A DNA stretch of 64,000 nt, taken from the NCBI RefSeq assembly GCF_009184865.1, contig NZ_CP045096.1, positions 6,138,001 through 6,202,000 on the forward strand. Reading direction: 5' to 3'. The DNA is from Streptomyces phaeolivaceus. GTDB lineage: Bacteria; Actinomycetota; Actinomycetes; Streptomycetales; Streptomycetaceae. Shown here in pieces: positions 17,708 through 26,270 of the stretch (the first letter of the stretch is position 1; the number at the start of each line of letters is the position of its first letter). The notes under the pieces are model-generated. The model did not search any database and was not told where the DNA came from. It saw nothing but the letters and a program-made list of their open reading frames with translations. Position numbers and translations under genes: made by a program.

Positions 17708-18211
17708 ATGACCCCGCTCGCCGCGAAGCCCGACCTCGACGTGATGAAGCAGGTCAACCGGCAGTTCGTCACCGGTGTCACGGTGGTGACCGCGATGGAC
17801 GGTGAGACCCCCAGAGGGCTGGCCGTCAACGCGTTCTCGAGCATCTCGCTCGACCCGGCCACCGTGATGGTGTGCGTCCAGCGGACCTCGACCACCCACG
17901 ACTGTCTCTTCCAGGCGGACCACCTCGCGATCAACATCCTGTCCACGGACCAGCTCGACGTCGTCGGTACGTTCGCGAGCAAGGCCGACGACAAGTTCAG
18001 GGACGTCGAATGGGAGAGCGGCCCGTTCGGCAGCCCGCTGATCGCCCGCAGCAGCGCGCGGATGGAGGTCGAGATCCGCGAGCGGCTGCAGGCCAGCACC
18101 CACACCGTGTTCATCTGCCGTGTGGTGCACGCGGTGGTCACCGAGCACCCCCCGATGGTCTACAGCGCGGGTAAGTTCTTCGACGGCGGCGCGCTGGCGC
18201 CGCTTGGATGA
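17708..18211 (+). CDS. Flavin reductase (HpaC/RutF-like)
   Basis: This 167-residue split-barrel FMN reductase shows MKQVNRQFVTGVTVVTA, PRGLAVNAFSSISLDPATVMVCV and the late VYSAGKFF, all standard for short-chain flavin reductases that pass reduced flavin to an oxygenase. ATG 17708 is preceded by TAGGAG eight bases upstream. It is the probable partner of the luciferase-like oxygenase at 10654-11697, encoded in the divergent operon. Confidence 0.87.
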   Translation: MTPLAAKPDLDVMKQVNRQFVTGVTVVTAMDGETPRGLAVNAFSSISLDPATVMVCVQRTSTTHDCLFQADHLAINILSTDQLDVVGTFASKADDKFRDVEWESGPFGSPLIARSSARMEVEIRERLQASTHTVFICRVVHAVVTEHPPMVYSAGKFFDGGALAPLG

Positions 18212-18221
18212 GGAGGGTTCG

Positions 18222-18935
18222 GTGAATCGCGCGAAGAGCGAACCGAAGGACGAGCCGAAGAGGGAGCCGAAGAACGGCTCGATGCAGGCCAGGGTGATCG
18301 CCGACATGCGTCGGCGGATCATCACGGGCGACATCGAGCCGGGCGCCCCGCTCTCGGAACTCGCCCTCGCGGAGGAGTTCGGCGTCAGCCGTACGCCGGT
18401 GCGCGAAGCCCTCAAGCAGTTGCAGACCGAGGGGCTCGTCGAGATCCGGCCCCGGGTCGGGACGTTCGTCAGCACCCCCTCCCGTCGCGAGATCACCGAA
18501 CTCTTCGAGATGAAGGAACTCATCGAGGGCGCCGCCGCCCGTCTTCTCGCCCAGCGCGGGCGCGTTCCGGAGATCGACCTGCTCGAACGCAATCTGCTGG
18601 CAGCCGACGAAGCGGTGGCGCGGGACGACCGGGACCGGTACGCCGAGTTGGTCCAGGAGTTCCACGACCTGCTCATCACCGGCGCCGACAACAGCAAGCT
18701 GGAGGCCCACTACCGGATCCTGATGAATCAACTGGCCTACTACTCCCGCCTGGTGCACACCTCGCTGAGCCGGCCGGGCCGGGCCCTGCAGTCGGACCGC
18801 GAACACCATGTCGTCCTCGAACTGATCCTGGAGAAGGACGGCGACAGCGCCGAGCAGGTGATGCGCGAGCACGTCAGGGCCAGCCGGCGCGCGCTGCTGG
18901 CGGGGCTGCCGATCGAGGGTTCGAACATCTCCTGA
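18222..18935 (+). CDS. GntR-family regulator, FCD subfamily
   Basis: This 237-residue FadR/VanR-type regulator has an N-terminal winged helix (MRRRIITGDIEPGAPLSELALAEE, then GVSRTPVREALKQLQTEGLV) and a C-terminal all-helical FCD domain with FEMKELIEGAAARLL and a metal-binding pattern including EFHDLLITGADN. The GTG start is preceded by AGGAGGGT. Members repress catabolic operons and release DNA on binding an organic acid. As the last gene of the transporter operon it probably controls the divergent promoter at about 15.4 kb. Confidence 0.86.
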   Translation: MNRAKSEPKDEPKREPKNGSMQARVIADMRRRIITGDIEPGAPLSELALAEEFGVSRTPVREALKQLQTEGLVEIRPRVGTFVSTPSRREITELFEMKELIEGAAARLLAQRGRVPEIDLLERNLLAADEAVARDDRDRYAELVQEFHDLLITGADNSKLEAHYRILMNQLAYYSRLVHTSLSRPGRALQSDREHHVVLELILEKDGDSAEQVMREHVRASRRALLAGLPIEGSNIS

Positions 18936-18947
18936 CGGTGCGACAGG

Positions 18948-18982
18948 GCCGGGCTCCGTCCCTTCGGGGGCAGGGCCCGGCT
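18948..18982 (+). terminator. Hairpin terminator after the GntR gene
   Basis: GCCGGGCTCCGTCCC and GGGGCAGGGCCCGGC form a near-perfect 15-base stem around a TTCG-containing loop. It starts 12 bases after the stop and is followed by TTT. This is a typical strong GC-rich Streptomyces terminator closing the catabolic block. Confidence 0.75.
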
Positions 18983-19792
18983 TTCGGCTTACGGGGAGCT
19001 TCCGCGGCGGAAACCTCCCTGTACTCAGGTTGAATCAGCGATGTCCGGTTCGTCGATCAACCCGTCGAGACCGGACCGGTGGTTCGGTAGCAGCCGGCGA
19101 TCAGGTGCGGCCGGTACGGGATCCCTTGTGCCCTCCCTCGCACGACATGCGAGACGACCGGTATCTCGGACGAAGCGGCCCGAGATCGGTGAAGGTGACG
19201 CGGATCCCTGTTGTACTCCTCGCCAGGGACGGACGAGACCGGCAGGGGTAGGCGCTGACGCGGCAGGGCACGAGAGCGTGTCGATCATGCCGCACGTCAT
19301 CTTCCGGAGCACCTTCTACGACGGCTTCCGGCTCACTGCGGGCGCCAGCCCGCAGGCGGGCTCCGACCGTGAGTTCCCGATCGAATTCAGCAGGCCCGAG
19401 TAGTTCATCGACACCGCTCTTCGTCCGCCACCGCAGTAAGTGAACTTTCAATATTTCCTCTTCTCTTGAAGCCTCGCGGCTGCAAAAATGAACATGCTCT
19501 CGGGGGCCGACTACTTCACATTGAACCGTTGCGCGTATGCGCGCACATGGGAGGCGTGGTCTTGTCTCAGTGGGCGTTCACATAGTCTTTTTTCGGTATG
19601 CGAATTTTGCCCATGTCCTGCTTTGGGCGCCTTCACTCGTTAGGGGTTATTCGTACTATGCGGGGACGAGCACTCGACTGTCCGTCTTGTGCTACTTCGG
19701 ACCCGAAAACCCGTCTGATTTGAAAGCACCATAGAATCGCCCGAGTTCCAGCGGAACCCGCCCCTCCGTCGCACTCGTGATCACGCTGCGCC
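18983..19792. other. Gene-poor stretch with AT-rich segment
   Basis: No convincing gene is present in these 810 bases. A 38-codon frame at about 19287-19403 has no recognisable family. From about 19430 to 19700 the composition is clearly richer in A and T than either flank, as in recently acquired DNA. The stretch ends at a transposase start codon. Confidence 0.5.
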
Positions 19793-21160
19793 GTGAGCGA
19801 GCGCAAGCCGTACCCCAGTGACCTGTCCGACGCCCGATGGGCCCTGATTGAGTCGACGTTGACGGCCTGGAGAAAGGCCCGCCTCGAACGCCGGCCGACG
19901 GGACAGCCGGCCAAAGCGCGGCTGGTCCGGGTGGCCAAGGGGCGGTTGTGTGCGGTGGCCAGGGCCCGGCTGGTGCTGGCCGATCCGCTTCACCTGTGGC
20001 TCCGTGCTTTCGAGGCCTGTTTCGAGATGCGGCAGGCCCTGATCGGCGCGCGCAGTGGCTGGCACGTCGAGTCGATGTTCTTCGATGCGTACGAGGACGT
20101 GCTGGAGGACGTGCTGAACACGCTCTACAGCCTGCCGTACCCGATGCCCTGGCCGCGGCTGCGGGACTCCGTCCACTTGGCCTACCGGGCCCGCTTCCAA
20201 CTGGACGGCGGGTTGGACATCCAGCACCGGATGTGGTTCGAGCACGCCGACCGGGACCTGCGCACGGTGCTCGACACGCTGGCGGAACTGGGCGCGATCA
20301 AACGTGATCGGGGGATGGCCGATCCAGTGTTCCTCGATGTCGACCTCGCCGCTGAACCCGAGTTGCCCGAGGGCATGCCGCCGGAGCTCGCGGAGCTGCT
20401 GGGTGCCGCAGGGGTGACGCCTGACCCGGCGGCACAGGAGCGTGACCGCCGCCTGCGTGAAGAGCTGACTGCCGGACCGGTGGAGCTCCTCCGTCTCACC
20501 AAGCTGGGCACCCTGGCGCTACGGCAGCGGCTGTTGGCGGTCGGCCGGGACGCACCGCTGGTCGGTGAGCTTGCCCATGCCCCGGCGGCGGGCCTGCTGG
20601 GTGTGTTGGCCGACGACTACGACCCGGATGCCGCAGGCGTGGAGCTGGCCGGCTGGATCGCGGCCCGCGGCGAGCGGGATGCCGCGCTGCGGCAACTGAC
20701 CGAAGCCGTACGGTCCATGCCTTTCCGGGTGCGTGCGCAGGCGATGCTCGCCGTACTGCTGACGGCGTTGCCGGACGGCGAGGGCGAGCGGCTGCTGCGG
20801 GGGCTGCGGGGCGACGCAGCGCTGGCGCCGCTCGTGCTGACCGCCCTGGCGCACCATGAGCTGCTGTCGCCCGAGGACATGACCGATGCCGAGCGTCTGC
20901 TGGTGCTGGCCGAGAACCTGCTCCAGCTCGTGGAACTGGCGGGCGGCGGGGAAGGCGTTGAGGAGGTGCTGCGTGACCAGGGCCCCGAGGCCAGGGACGC
21001 GGTTGCCGCCGCACTGAACTCCGCGCACCCGGACCGGGCCGGCCTCGAAGAGCTCGGGCAGCTCGCGGCCCGGGCACTGCGTACTCCCGCCGCCCGACTC
21101 GGCCGTGCCCGGAAGCGTCGGAGCACAGCCGGCAAGAGCGGCCGCAAGGGGCACCGCTGA
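19793..21160 (+). CDS. Chimera: IS5/IS4-type transposase N-terminus fused to an unknown protein
   Basis: The first 41 or so residues, MSERKPYPSDLSDARWALIE and then the RRPTGQPAK region, are the standard start of a Streptomyces IS5-type transposase. After about 19915 the similarity stops and a different protein of over 400 residues continues in frame, with no DDE catalytic segments. The remainder is helical and Leu/Ala-rich, with LTKLGTLALRQRLLAVGRDAPLVGEL in the middle and a very basic C-terminus (RKRRSTAGKSGRKGHR). I do not recognise its function. A deletion or IS-end insertion seems to have given a resident gene the transposase's translation start. Confidence 0.65.
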   Translation: MSERKPYPSDLSDARWALIESTLTAWRKARLERRPTGQPAKARLVRVAKGRLCAVARARLVLADPLHLWLRAFEACFEMRQALIGARSGWHVESMFFDAYEDVLEDVLNTLYSLPYPMPWPRLRDSVHLAYRARFQLDGGLDIQHRMWFEHADRDLRTVLDTLAELGAIKRDRGMADPVFLDVDLAAEPELPEGMPPELAELLGAAGVTPDPAAQERDRRLREELTAGPVELLRLTKLGTLALRQRLLAVGRDAPLVGELAHAPAAGLLGVLADDYDPDAAGVELAGWIAARGERDAALRQLTEAVRSMPFRVRAQAMLAVLLTALPDGEGERLLRGLRGDAALAPLVLTALAHHELLSPEDMTDAERLLVLAENLLQLVELAGGGEGVEEVLRDQGPEARDAVAAALNSAHPDRAGLEELGQLAARALRTPAARLGRARKRRSTAGKSGRKGHR

Positions 21161-21288
21161 CCAGGGCATGACCGCCTGCTCATGAAGGCGCCGGGTGAGA
21201 ACCGGCACCGGCACGGCACGGCGTCGGGCGGTGGGAAACCGGTGGACCCGGCGTCGTACGTCCCCGGAGGCGCGCTACCGTCACAGTC

Positions 21289-22014
21289 GTGGCCGAAGGG
21301 TGGGACGAGGACGGGCTGCGGGCCGTGCGTGGCGCGGTCCACGCTCAGGACGGGGTGGCGCTGCTTGGCGCGTTGCGTCGTGGTCCCGCGCGTGAGGTCC
21401 TGCAGTTGGCCGGCGATGGTGTGGCCGGGGCCGCGGCGCTGGGCCTGCCGACAGCCGCGGAGATGGCGGCCTCGTTTCTCGGCGCGCTCCGGGAGCGTGG
21501 CTTCCGGGGCGACGAGGAGTTGGCGGACCGGTTGCACGCGGTCATGGGCGACGCGGCGATCCCCCTCCTGCGCCCGCTCGCGGTCGATCTGGAGATGCTC
21601 GCCATGCTGCTGGAGGGCGATCCGGCTGAGTCGGGTGGCCGGATCGATCTGTCCACCGGGGAGTGCTGGCCGTCGTTCACCGACGAGTTGGGGACCGGGG
21701 TTGAGGCCGAGGAGGCGGACGATCCCGATCGGTGGTTGTACGTGCCAGCTCTGGCTGCCCGGGCCGGCTACCGGGATATGGAGCTGTTCATCGAAGGGCT
21801 CGGCGACGCAGACCTCGTGGACCGGTTGCGGATCGTCATCGGCGGAAGGGGCGCCTTTCGGCGCTTCAAGAATGTCCTCGCCGGTGACGAGCGGGCTTGG
21901 CGCCGGTACCACCGGTTCTGCGATGAGCGACAGCGTGGCCGGGCCCGCGCCTGGCTGGCCGAGGAGGGCTACTGCCCGAGTCTCCCCGTACCGCGGCGGA
22001 CGGTGCGATCCTGA
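21289..22014 (+). CDS. UPF0158 family protein
   Basis: This 241-residue protein resembles UPF0158, a family of unknown function. The recognisable part is C-terminal: RWLYVPALAARAGYRDMELFI, GRGAFRRFKNVLAGDERAWRRY and RARAWLAEEGY. The N-terminal third is an Ala-rich helical extension. Start GTG 21289 has no obvious ribosome binding site. It stands alone between a transposase chimera and a tRNA-derived scar. Confidence 0.65.
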   Translation: MAEGWDEDGLRAVRGAVHAQDGVALLGALRRGPAREVLQLAGDGVAGAAALGLPTAAEMAASFLGALRERGFRGDEELADRLHAVMGDAAIPLLRPLAVDLEMLAMLLEGDPAESGGRIDLSTGECWPSFTDELGTGVEAEEADDPDRWLYVPALAARAGYRDMELFIEGLGDADLVDRLRIVIGGRGAFRRFKNVLAGDERAWRRYHRFCDERQRGRARAWLAEEGYCPSLPVPRRTVRS

Positions 22015-22336
22015 CCCGCGCAGGAGCGGGACGAACTGGCCTTTGTACCGCAGCCGAAGGCTCGCTGAATCCGTACAGTGTGAGGCAGAGAGCGTGGGCG
22101 CTGGCCCGGGCGCCGCGATGGTCGCGGCCAACCTGGTCAGCGGACAATTGCGCCCCCGCTCCACCGGGACGGCCCCTGGATCGCGCAGGTGACGGCGATG
22201 GGAGGCCACGGGGAGGCCGGACGCCTTTGGATCAGATGGACACGACAACATGGGCCAGAACGCCGCGTGTGTTCTGATCAGCCAAAACTGGAAATGGCAC
22301 CACAGGACGGAACCCGGCATCACGATCACTAGTGTC
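22015..22336. other. Spacer left of the tRNA-derived site
   Basis: I see no gene in this 320-base stretch. In particular, the 5' half of a tRNA that should precede the tRNA-Thr fragment is not present, so the junction at about 22336 is a true break. Confidence 0.5.
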
Positions 22337-22380
22337 CTCGTAATGCGTAGGTCTCGGGTTCGAATCCCGAAGGCGGCTCT
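22337..22380 (+). other. 3' half of tRNA-Thr(CGT): probable attachment-site scar
   Basis: The 44 bases begin at the anticodon loop CTCGTAA (anticodon CGT at 22339-22341), continue through TGCGT, the 3' strand of the anticodon stem, and the T-arm CGGGTTCGAATCCCG, and end with AAGGCGGCT, the 3' acceptor strand of a threonine tRNA. The 5' half, with the D-arm and the matching acceptor strand, is missing. A displaced tRNA 3' end is the usual mark left where an integrative element has recombined into a tRNA gene. Confidence 0.75.
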
Positions 22381-22383
22381 ATG

Positions 22384-22421
22384 AAGACCCGGGTCTGCTC
22401 TGCTTTGACCTGGGTCTTTTT
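22384..22421 (+). terminator. Intrinsic terminator following the tRNA fragment
   Basis: AAGACCCGGGTC and GACCTGGGTCTT pair over 12 bases (one G-U) around an 11-base loop and are followed by a run of T. It lies 3 bases after the tRNA 3' end, where native tRNA terminators sit. Its presence suggests that the sequence to the right is the original downstream side of the tRNA gene. Confidence 0.75.
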
Positions 22422-22423
22422 CA

Positions 22424-22613
22424 TCAGCGGCGAGCTGACCTCTTCGCCGGACTGGTCAGCGACCGGCGCCCGCGCCGGGTAACCCCAGCGGTGTCGCGCT
22501 TGTGCATGATCCGCTCGATACGTATGTGGTTGACCCGCTGGTGCGCAGCACGGTGATCCAGCGGGCCAGGGCGTCGTCGGTGGGCGGCGCGGGCCTGTTC
22601 GCCGAACAACCAC
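22424..22613 (-). pseudogene. IS3-family transposase OrfB fragment
   Basis: The minus strand reads VNHIRIERIMHKRDTAGVTR then RGRRSLT, equivalent to the IxHKRVxRIMRExGIxGVTRR helix-turn-helix segment of IS3 OrfB, just before the rve catalytic domain. The DDE domain is absent. The fragment ends about where the tRNA terminator begins. Confidence 0.55.
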
Positions 22614-22979
22614 GAAGAGGAGGAGTGGTCGGTTCTGCCGTAGCCGCCGCCGCAGCTCTTCCCGCTCCGCGCTCGCCCGGCGTCCCTGACCGCAGTCGAT
22701 CGTGTCCTGCCTGACTCAGTTCCGCAGACCCTCGGCGCGCTGACCTCGGTGACGGTGTTGCCGGAGGACCGGGCCAGCGCGACTCCATCACGTTTGAACT
22801 CGCATACGGGCTACTGCGGTTACTCATGCTTCCCAGCCGACACCGCTTCTTCTGGAACCTCACGTTCCAGGCTCCAGATGGTCCAACATCACGGGGAAGC
22901 TTGCGGGAAGCGGTCCACCCGATCCGGGCCGCGTCTCCAAGCCGGCGCGGTGCCTGGGGCGCCGGGGCCGCTTGTCCTC

Positions 22980-23130
22980 CGAGGAAGCGGGGAGTTGAAG
23001 CTGTTGCGCGGGACGAGGTACTCGAACAACGCCAACGCCCGCGTGAATGGGCTGAGTTGGGCCGCCAGCGCGTTCATCTGGGCATCCTGACGGGCGATCA
23101 CCTCAGCCTGGTGCCGAGTAGGCGCGATCG
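22980..23130 (-). pseudogene. IS66-like transposase N-terminal fragment
   Basis: A minus-strand frame contains a short coiled-coil stretch (EVIARQDAQMNALAAQL) followed by VPRNSFNSPLP, resembling the RNSSNSSxPPS signature near the N-terminus of IS66-type transposases. No catalytic domain is present. The rest of 22.6-23.4 kb has no clear gene. Confidence 0.4.
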
Positions 23131-23489
23131 GCTCCTCGTGCGACAGCGAATCCGGCTCCCGGCACATCCTGATCCGACCGTATCGAGCGGCGTGGCAACG
23201 CGCCAGGAGCATCACGCGCCGTCACATCGGCCTTACCACCTTCACTCTGCGATTACTAGCGGAATGTTTGCCTCAAGCCCCTGCGTAAACTCTAGTGAAA
23301 AGTGAGGGATTGTGGCTCTGGACAGCGATCAAGCTGCGGAGCTAGGCTCTTGTTGGCCATTATCAAGGAACCTCGAACTGGCGCGAACTGGTTCGCTGTG
23401 AATCCATGCTGCGCCGATGTCGCCTCAGCGTGCCGATTCACGTGTGCAGTGCTGATGGACATCGGCTGGTCGGCAGGAAAGGATGCTAA

Positions 23490-24626
23490 TTGCTGGGCCC
23501 GTATGAAGCGCTGAAAGATGGCCGTATTCGGTTCAGAGGTAACCGAGTTCATGACTGTATCGACGATGTGAGAAAGCTCGAGGTGCCGGTCTCGAAGTTT
23601 CAGAGACGAGTACAGGATCTCGCAAGTGACAAGGCGTTTGCGAGCATCTCGAGGATTAATCACCGTGTTTTCTCGGCCGCGCATTCATATTTTTCGGGAC
23701 GCGGTGCGCTGTTCACCCTCCTGCCTCTCGTCACGCGCATGATCTCGTCGCCGGGCGCGGTGTACGGGAAAGAAGCGATCAGCTATACGTCGGACACTTC
23801 TCCTGTCACTCTTTCATGGTTCGATCTGCCGGATTCGGCGTTTCTCTCCGAGTCTTCGCAGATTTACCTTGAATTGGCGCTGGCTCAGCCGGGGGTGGAG
23901 GAAGTGTACAGCGTTTACAACTCCTTCCGGCTGGAGGAAAGTGATTTCTCCCATCTCTCGGAGTTTCACCACATCGAGTTCGAGGGAAGAGTATCGCAGG
24001 AATCCAATCTGTCCTGCGCAATCGGGCTGATATCGCATCTTCTGAACGAGCTCCTCGAGAACGAGGAGGAGGCTCTTGCGTACTTCCTGCCCGCCGACAG
24101 GCTGACCGAGTTGGCGTCACTGACGTCTCCTTCGGCTTACACCCACCTGACCCTCCGCGAAGCACTTGACCTTCTTCACGAGGACACGGGCGACAACCGG
24201 TTCCGTAACTTCACCACGGACGGTACGTTCGGCAGCTGGGAAGAGATCCGGCTGACCTGGATCTGCGGTGGCCCTGTGACGGTGAGTCAGTACCCGTTGC
24301 TTGAGGTGCCGTTCTACCATGCGGAGAACCGGGACTCGAATCCCAGGACCGCCAACAACGCGGACATCATCTGGCCGGGCTACCGGGAGATACTCGGCAG
24401 CGGTGAACGTATCGGCGGGAGTGATGAACTCGCCGCCAAGGCAGAGACCTTCCAGCTTCCGCCCCAGGACTACGCGCCGTATTTGGAGACCCGGGAGCTC
24501 GACGACTGGCGTCGCAGTTCAGGATTCGGCCTCGGCTGGGAACGATTTGTCCAGGGCGTGTTGGAGATGCCGGCGATCTGGGACGTGTGCCACTTCCCGC
24601 GAACGCATTCGACTCTCAAGCCCTGA
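23490..24626 (+). CDS. Stand-alone AsnRS/AspRS-like class II synthetase catalytic domain
   Basis: This 378-residue protein matches the class IIb aminoacyl-tRNA synthetase core. SAFLSESSQIYLELALAQ equals the FLTxSGQLY segment, NSFRLEESDFSHLSEFHHIE is motif 2 with the Arg and Glu retained, and GFGLGWERFVQGVLEMPAIW then DVCHFPRT is motif 3 with its Arg. The N-terminal OB-fold anticodon-binding domain is missing, so it probably does not charge tRNA normally. Known relatives of this shape include the archaeal AsnRS-derived asparagine synthetase, so amide-bond formation through an aminoacyl-adenylate is plausible. TTG 23490 is supported by GGAAAGGA seven bases upstream. It is the first gene of the orphan cluster. 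Confidence 0.78.
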   Translation: MLGPYEALKDGRIRFRGNRVHDCIDDVRKLEVPVSKFQRRVQDLASDKAFASISRINHRVFSAAHSYFSGRGALFTLLPLVTRMISSPGAVYGKEAISYTSDTSPVTLSWFDLPDSAFLSESSQIYLELALAQPGVEEVYSVYNSFRLEESDFSHLSEFHHIEFEGRVSQESNLSCAIGLISHLLNELLENEEEALAYFLPADRLTELASLTSPSAYTHLTLREALDLLHEDTGDNRFRNFTTDGTFGSWEEIRLTWICGGPVTVSQYPLLEVPFYHAENRDSNPRTANNADIIWPGYREILGSGERIGGSDELAAKAETFQLPPQDYAPYLETRELDDWRRSSGFGLGWERFVQGVLEMPAIWDVCHFPRTHSTLKP

Positions 24627-24669
24627 TCGTTCATCAAGAAGCAAGAATTTAACGGGAGGATCGCCGCTC

Positions 24670-25521
24670 ATGGCTCTTATTGACGATGACAGGTTCGAGG
24701 AGTTCTTCGAGCCGTACGCCAAGAATGTGGACAACTTCTACAAGGCTTCGTACTGGCGGCTCTGCGACGAGATCATACGTGAGCTGATACGGCGTCACCT
24801 TGACGTACAGCCGGGCGATCACATCCTGGACGCCGGCGGTGGCACCGGACGCTGGGCCAAGTGGTGTGTGCGCGAGCTCGGTACGCGGGTCACCGTCGCC
24901 GACAGGTCACGCAACATGCTGGACCAGGCCGCGAGGAGCCTCGCAGAGGCGCAGGACGCGGCGCTCGCCGAGAAGGTCGAGCTGCTGGGCTGCGACATCG
25001 AGGACGCCCCGGAAATTCACGACGACACCTTCGATGGTGTCATCAGCATCTACAACATGCTCAGCTTCAACACCGATCCCGGCCGGGCATTCGCCACGAT
25101 GCACCGGGCTCTCAAGCGGGGGAAGCACGGCCTGATCATGGGCCAGGGTTTGGCCAACGCCCTTGCTTCGAAGTTCAATCGGGACCTCGCGTCCCCGGAC
25201 GAGATTCGCAAGCTCGGTGAGACTTCGATCGTTCAGTGGGCACCGCACGTTCCCCCGCTCCGGGTTTTCTCCGCCGCCGATCTCACGGAGCTGGCGACGA
25301 AGGCGGGCTTCGAGGTACGTGGTGTCTTCGGGGTCACCAGCCTCGTGCAGCCCGGGCCCGAGGACTTCACCTACCCCTACGACAAGATGAGCGACATCTC
25401 CCGCTTGTTGGACGACCCTGCTGGCTTCGAGGCCGCTCTGGAGCAGGAACTTGCCAGGAACGGGCAGCCCGGATGGGCCGACCGCGGGGTGAACCTGATG
25501 GTTCATGTGTACAAGCCGTGA
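24670..25521 (+). CDS. SAM-dependent methyltransferase
   Basis: This 283-residue class I methyltransferase has motif I ILDAGGGTGRWAKW, motif II VTVADRSRNML, the acidic loop LGCDIEDAPE and motif IV FDGVISIYNMLSF. The start is set by GGGAGGA nine bases before ATG 24670. It overlaps the next methyltransferase as GTGA. The acceptor is unknown; the family covers O-, N- and C-methylations of small molecules. Confidence 0.85.
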   Translation: MALIDDDRFEEFFEPYAKNVDNFYKASYWRLCDEIIRELIRRHLDVQPGDHILDAGGGTGRWAKWCVRELGTRVTVADRSRNMLDQAARSLAEAQDAALAEKVELLGCDIEDAPEIHDDTFDGVISIYNMLSFNTDPGRAFATMHRALKRGKHGLIMGQGLANALASKFNRDLASPDEIRKLGETSIVQWAPHVPPLRVFSAADLTELATKAGFEVRGVFGVTSLVQPGPEDFTYPYDKMSDISRLLDDPAGFEAALEQELARNGQPGWADRGVNLMVHVYKP

Positions 25522-26267
25522 CGGAGCCGTACACATACCTGGCGCAGGTCTACGACGGGTGGACTGCGGAGAACCAGTACGAGGAGTGGTGCGACTTCGT
25601 CGAAGAAGAGTGGCGCTCCGGCCCGTTGGAGGTCCGTGACGTTCTCGAGCTGTGCTGCGGGACCGGCACCGTCCTGCAGCACCTGGCTGGGCGCGGATAT
25701 GCCGTCACCGGTCTGGACCGCTCTGCGAACATGCTGGAGCGCGCGAAGGAGAAGCTCGGCCCGTCGGTTCCGCTCGTCCGGGCCGAACTTCCCGAAGTGC
25801 CCGTCGAAAACTCCTTCGACGCAGTTCTCTGTGTCTTCGACAGCGTGAACTACCTGTGCGACGAGGCCGCTGTGCAGGAGACCCTGCGTTCGGTGCATGG
25901 GGTGCTGAGACCGGGCGGCAGCTTCATCTTCGACGTCAACTCGTACCGCAAGCTGAGCGAGCTGTTCGGTTCCTCGCACTACGGCGATGATCTGGACGAC
26001 TTTGCGTACGTCTGGCGGAACAGGTTCGAACCGGACACGTCCTGCTGCGACTTCCTGATCACGTTGTTCGTCCGCTCGCCGGACGGCACCTATGCCCGGT
26101 ACGAGGAGCACCACCGGCAACGTGCCTACGAGCGGTCCCACATGGCGTCGCTCGCGAAGAGCGCGGGGTTCTCCGGCGTAGAGGTCTATGACGACTACAG
26201 CCGGCGGCAAGCGGGTCCGGAAACGGCGAGAGAGACGTGGGTCCTCACCAAGACCTTGGGAGGGTGA
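25518..26267 (+). CDS. SAM-dependent methyltransferase
   Basis: This 249-residue class I methyltransferase has VLELCCGTGTVLQHLA as motif I, VTGLDRSANMLERA next, and FDAVLCVFDSVNYL as motif IV. The substrate domain (residues about 130-240) is rich in Tyr and His. GTG 25518 overlaps the stop of the preceding methyltransferase gene, so both are co-translated. It differs enough in sequence from its neighbour to have a different acceptor. Confidence 0.85.
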   Translation: MTEPYTYLAQVYDGWTAENQYEEWCDFVEEEWRSGPLEVRDVLELCCGTGTVLQHLAGRGYAVTGLDRSANMLERAKEKLGPSVPLVRAELPEVPVENSFDAVLCVFDSVNYLCDEAAVQETLRSVHGVLRPGGSFIFDVNSYRKLSELFGSSHYGDDLDDFAYVWRNRFEPDTSCCDFLITLFVRSPDGTYARYEEHHRQRAYERSHMASLAKSAGFSGVEVYDDYSRRQAGPETARETWVLTKTLGG

Positions 26268-26270
26268 GGG

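Noticed and set aside
19287..19403. 38-codon plus-strand frame (MPHVIFRSTFYDGF)
   Set aside because: It is short, has no clear ribosome binding site and stands in a gene-poor, rearranged stretch.
23292..23684. 130-codon minus-strand frame overlapping the start of the AsnRS-like gene
   Set aside because: No similarity or initiation site is seen, and it conflicts with the better supported synthetase-like gene.
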